Shown: positions 62,607-64,000 of the stretch, one piece after another
Layout: every line of letters begins with the position of its first letter
How positions within the stretch are numbered: position 1 is the stretch's first letter
DNA from: JASGCP01 sp965263285
Lineage (GTDB): Bacteria; Bacteroidota; Bacteroidia; Chitinophagales; Chitinophagaceae
DNA length: 64,000 bases
Direction: 5' to 3'
Assembly (NCBI GenBank): GCA_965263285.1
Contig: CBDHHD010000004.1
Coordinates: 1 to 64,000 of the forward strand
Made by a program: the position numbers and the translations under genes
Notes under the pieces: model-generated
Seen by the model: only the letters and a program-made list of their open reading frames with translations
Told to the model about the DNA's origin: nothing
Database searches by the model: none

Positions 62607-63821
62607 ATGAAACATTCTTTATCTCCAGACTTTCTTTTACAGATAGCTCAAAAGTATGGAACTCCTACTTATGTGTATGATTTAAATAAAATAGAAGTTC
62701 AATTTAATACACTTAAGCAGGCATTTAATAATTATCCTACACAGTTTTTTTATGCTTGTAAAAGCTTAACGAATATTAATATTTTAAAGTGGTGTAAAAC
62801 AATTGGTACGAGATTAGATTGTGTAAGTATTAATGAAATTAAATTAGGATTGAAAGTGGGTTTCGCTCCTTCAGATATATTATTTACACCTAATAATATT
62901 GCTTTTTCAGAATTAGAAGAAGCTAAACAATTAGGGGTATTATTGAATATTGATAATATTTCTTTTTTAGAACAATTTGGATATTTGTATAAAGGGACCT
63001 ATCCTGTTTTTGTAAGGCTTAATCCGCATATTATGGCGGGAGGTAATTTTAAAATATCAACTGGGCATATTGATAGTAAATTTGGTATTTCTATTCATCA
63101 AATACGACATATCTTAAGAATTATTAAAGCAACGGGTCTCGTTGTTCACGGGTTGCATATGCATACAGGTAGTGAAATAAAAGATATTAGTGTTTTTTTA
63201 CAAGGGTTAGATTTGATGCTGGATCTTGTTCGTCAATTCCCATTGGTTAAATATCTTGATTTGGGTAGTGGATTTAAAGTAAAATATTACGATGAAGATA
63301 TTGAAACAAATCTTATAGAATTAGGAGAAAAGGTAACAAGTAGAATGCATGATTTCGAAAAAGAATCTAAACGATCAATTGAGTTGTGGTTTGAGCCAGG
63401 TAAGTTTTTAGTGAGTGAGGCAGGTTATTTTTTAGTGCGAGCAAATGTAATTAAACACACGCCATCAAGTGTATTTGTAGGAGTGGATAGTGGTTTCAAT
63501 CATCTTATACGACCTATGTTTTATGATGCGTATCATCTTATCGAGAATATAAGTAATTACAAAGGAGCTATACGAGTGTATTCTATAGTGGGCAATATTT
63601 GCGAAACAGATACCTTTGCTTGGGATAGACAATTAAATGAAATAAGAGAAGGAGATATTCTCGTTTTATATAATGCGGGAGCTTATGGATATGAAATGGC
63701 AAGCAGTTTTAATTCGCGCGCTCTTCCTGCAGAGGTAATGGTTAAAGATGGCATAGATAGTCTTATTAGAGAAAGACCTCAATGGGAAGATCTTATAAGA
63801 CTTCAAAAAGAAGTATTATAA
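62607..63821 (+). CDS. lysA: Diaminopimelate decarboxylase
   Basis: The last step of lysine synthesis, PLP-dependent decarboxylation of meso-diaminopimelate. The 404-aa protein has the PLP lysine in FFYACKSLTN (about residue 51), HMHTGSEI (about 187), LDLGSGFKVKY (about 213), WFEPGKFLVSEAG (about 262) and the substrate Cys motif GNICETDTFA (about 330), which distinguishes it from related arginine and ornithine decarboxylases. The frame is intact and length is normal. Confidence 0.95.
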   Translation: MKHSLSPDFLLQIAQKYGTPTYVYDLNKIEVQFNTLKQAFNNYPTQFFYACKSLTNINILKWCKTIGTRLDCVSINEIKLGLKVGFAPSDILFTPNNIAFSELEEAKQLGVLLNIDNISFLEQFGYLYKGTYPVFVRLNPHIMAGGNFKISTGHIDSKFGISIHQIRHILRIIKATGLVVHGLHMHTGSEIKDISVFLQGLDLMLDLVRQFPLVKYLDLGSGFKVKYYDEDIETNLIELGEKVTSRMHDFEKESKRSIELWFEPGKFLVSEAGYFLVRANVIKHTPSSVFVGVDSGFNHLIRPMFYDAYHLIENISNYKGAIRVYSIVGNICETDTFAWDRQLNEIREGDILVLYNAGAYGYEMASSFNSRALPAEVMVKDGIDSLIRERPQWEDLIRLQKEVL

Positions 63822-64000
63822 AGAAATATAATTAATTGAATACAAGTATTATTATGTAAAGACGCATAAAAAATATACATTTATATAATAATAGATGGGT
63901 TCAATAATTTAAATTTAATATTAACTTCGTGAATTATTAAATCAATAGCCTTGAGCACTATTGAATTGTTTTGTATTAAAATATTAACACCAACAATGAT
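63822..64000. other. Right-edge intergenic DNA
   Basis: AT-rich, with no gene start or terminator that I can recognise before the window ends. Confidence 0.4.

Overview
The window is an AT-rich segment of a Bacteroidota chromosome. Several things point there: promoter boxes of the TAnnTTTG type, BshC of bacillithiol synthesis, the Bacteroidota form of PEP carboxylase, lipoproteins carrying kelch or leucine-rich repeats, and an outer-membrane beta-barrel protein. The density of insertion sequences, small non-autonomous repeats, broken genes and A-run frameshifts suggests a genome under relaxed selection. A plant-type LRR lipoprotein and a non-ribosomal peptide synthetase (NRPS) would fit a host-associated life, but that is inference. 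I saw no rRNA, tRNA or CRISPR array.

Layout. 1-13.4 kb: the 3' end of an NRPS gene with four modules visible (C-A-T x4) and a thioesterase split by a frameshift. Adenylation codes read Ser, Ser, unassigned, Leu. The first two modules are an almost perfect 3198-bp tandem duplication. 13.4-13.55 kb: a probable small RNA. 13.7-27.9 kb: mostly housekeeping genes on the + strand (rRNA pseudouridine synthase, two FUSC-like membrane proteins, LRR lipoprotein, metZ, tpiA, LysM/DPBB protein, ABC ATPase, NUDIX, msrA, prfA, rimO, bshC). 27.9-29.8 kb: a two-gene minus-strand unit, an SMC/ABC-like ATPase with a PD-(D/E)xK-like partner, a plausible defence module. 30.0-33.6 kb: purU, then an accessory island bounded by inverted repeats with a methyltransferase-like gene and a GG-leader peptide of eight regularly spaced cysteines. 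33.6-42.9 kb: lipB, ppc, a chimeric pseudogene (FAH-family start fused to a kelch tail), a DCC-family gene, fmt, DUF420 and SCO genes, rho. 43.2-47.8 kb: an insertion-sequence pile-up: IS256, and an IS66 remnant broken by an IS1634-type element and by a 73-bp palindrome built from that element's end. 47.8-55.3 kb: a kelch lipoprotein with a pentanucleotide repeat in its signal peptide, nth, an outer-membrane protein, a broken IS4-type transposase and a GH16 glucanase-like lipoprotein. 56-64 kb: lon-cmk-queA, rpe, a TIGR02757-family gene and lysA.

A non-coding repeat of about 440 bp runs through the whole window. It has terminal inverted repeats (ends ggctacatc...gatgtagcc), nested inner palindromes, and 7-bp target duplications at its two intact copies. 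At least eleven full or partial copies sit between genes. A second family of about 113 bp occurs twice, in opposite orientation, around the peptide island.

The most promising candidates for something undescribed are the CX3C-X6-CX3C twin-hairpin peptide with its flanking methyltransferase-like gene, the ATPase/nuclease pair, and the recently rearranged NRPS. No partner transporter or protease for the peptide and no tailoring genes for the NRPS lie in this window.
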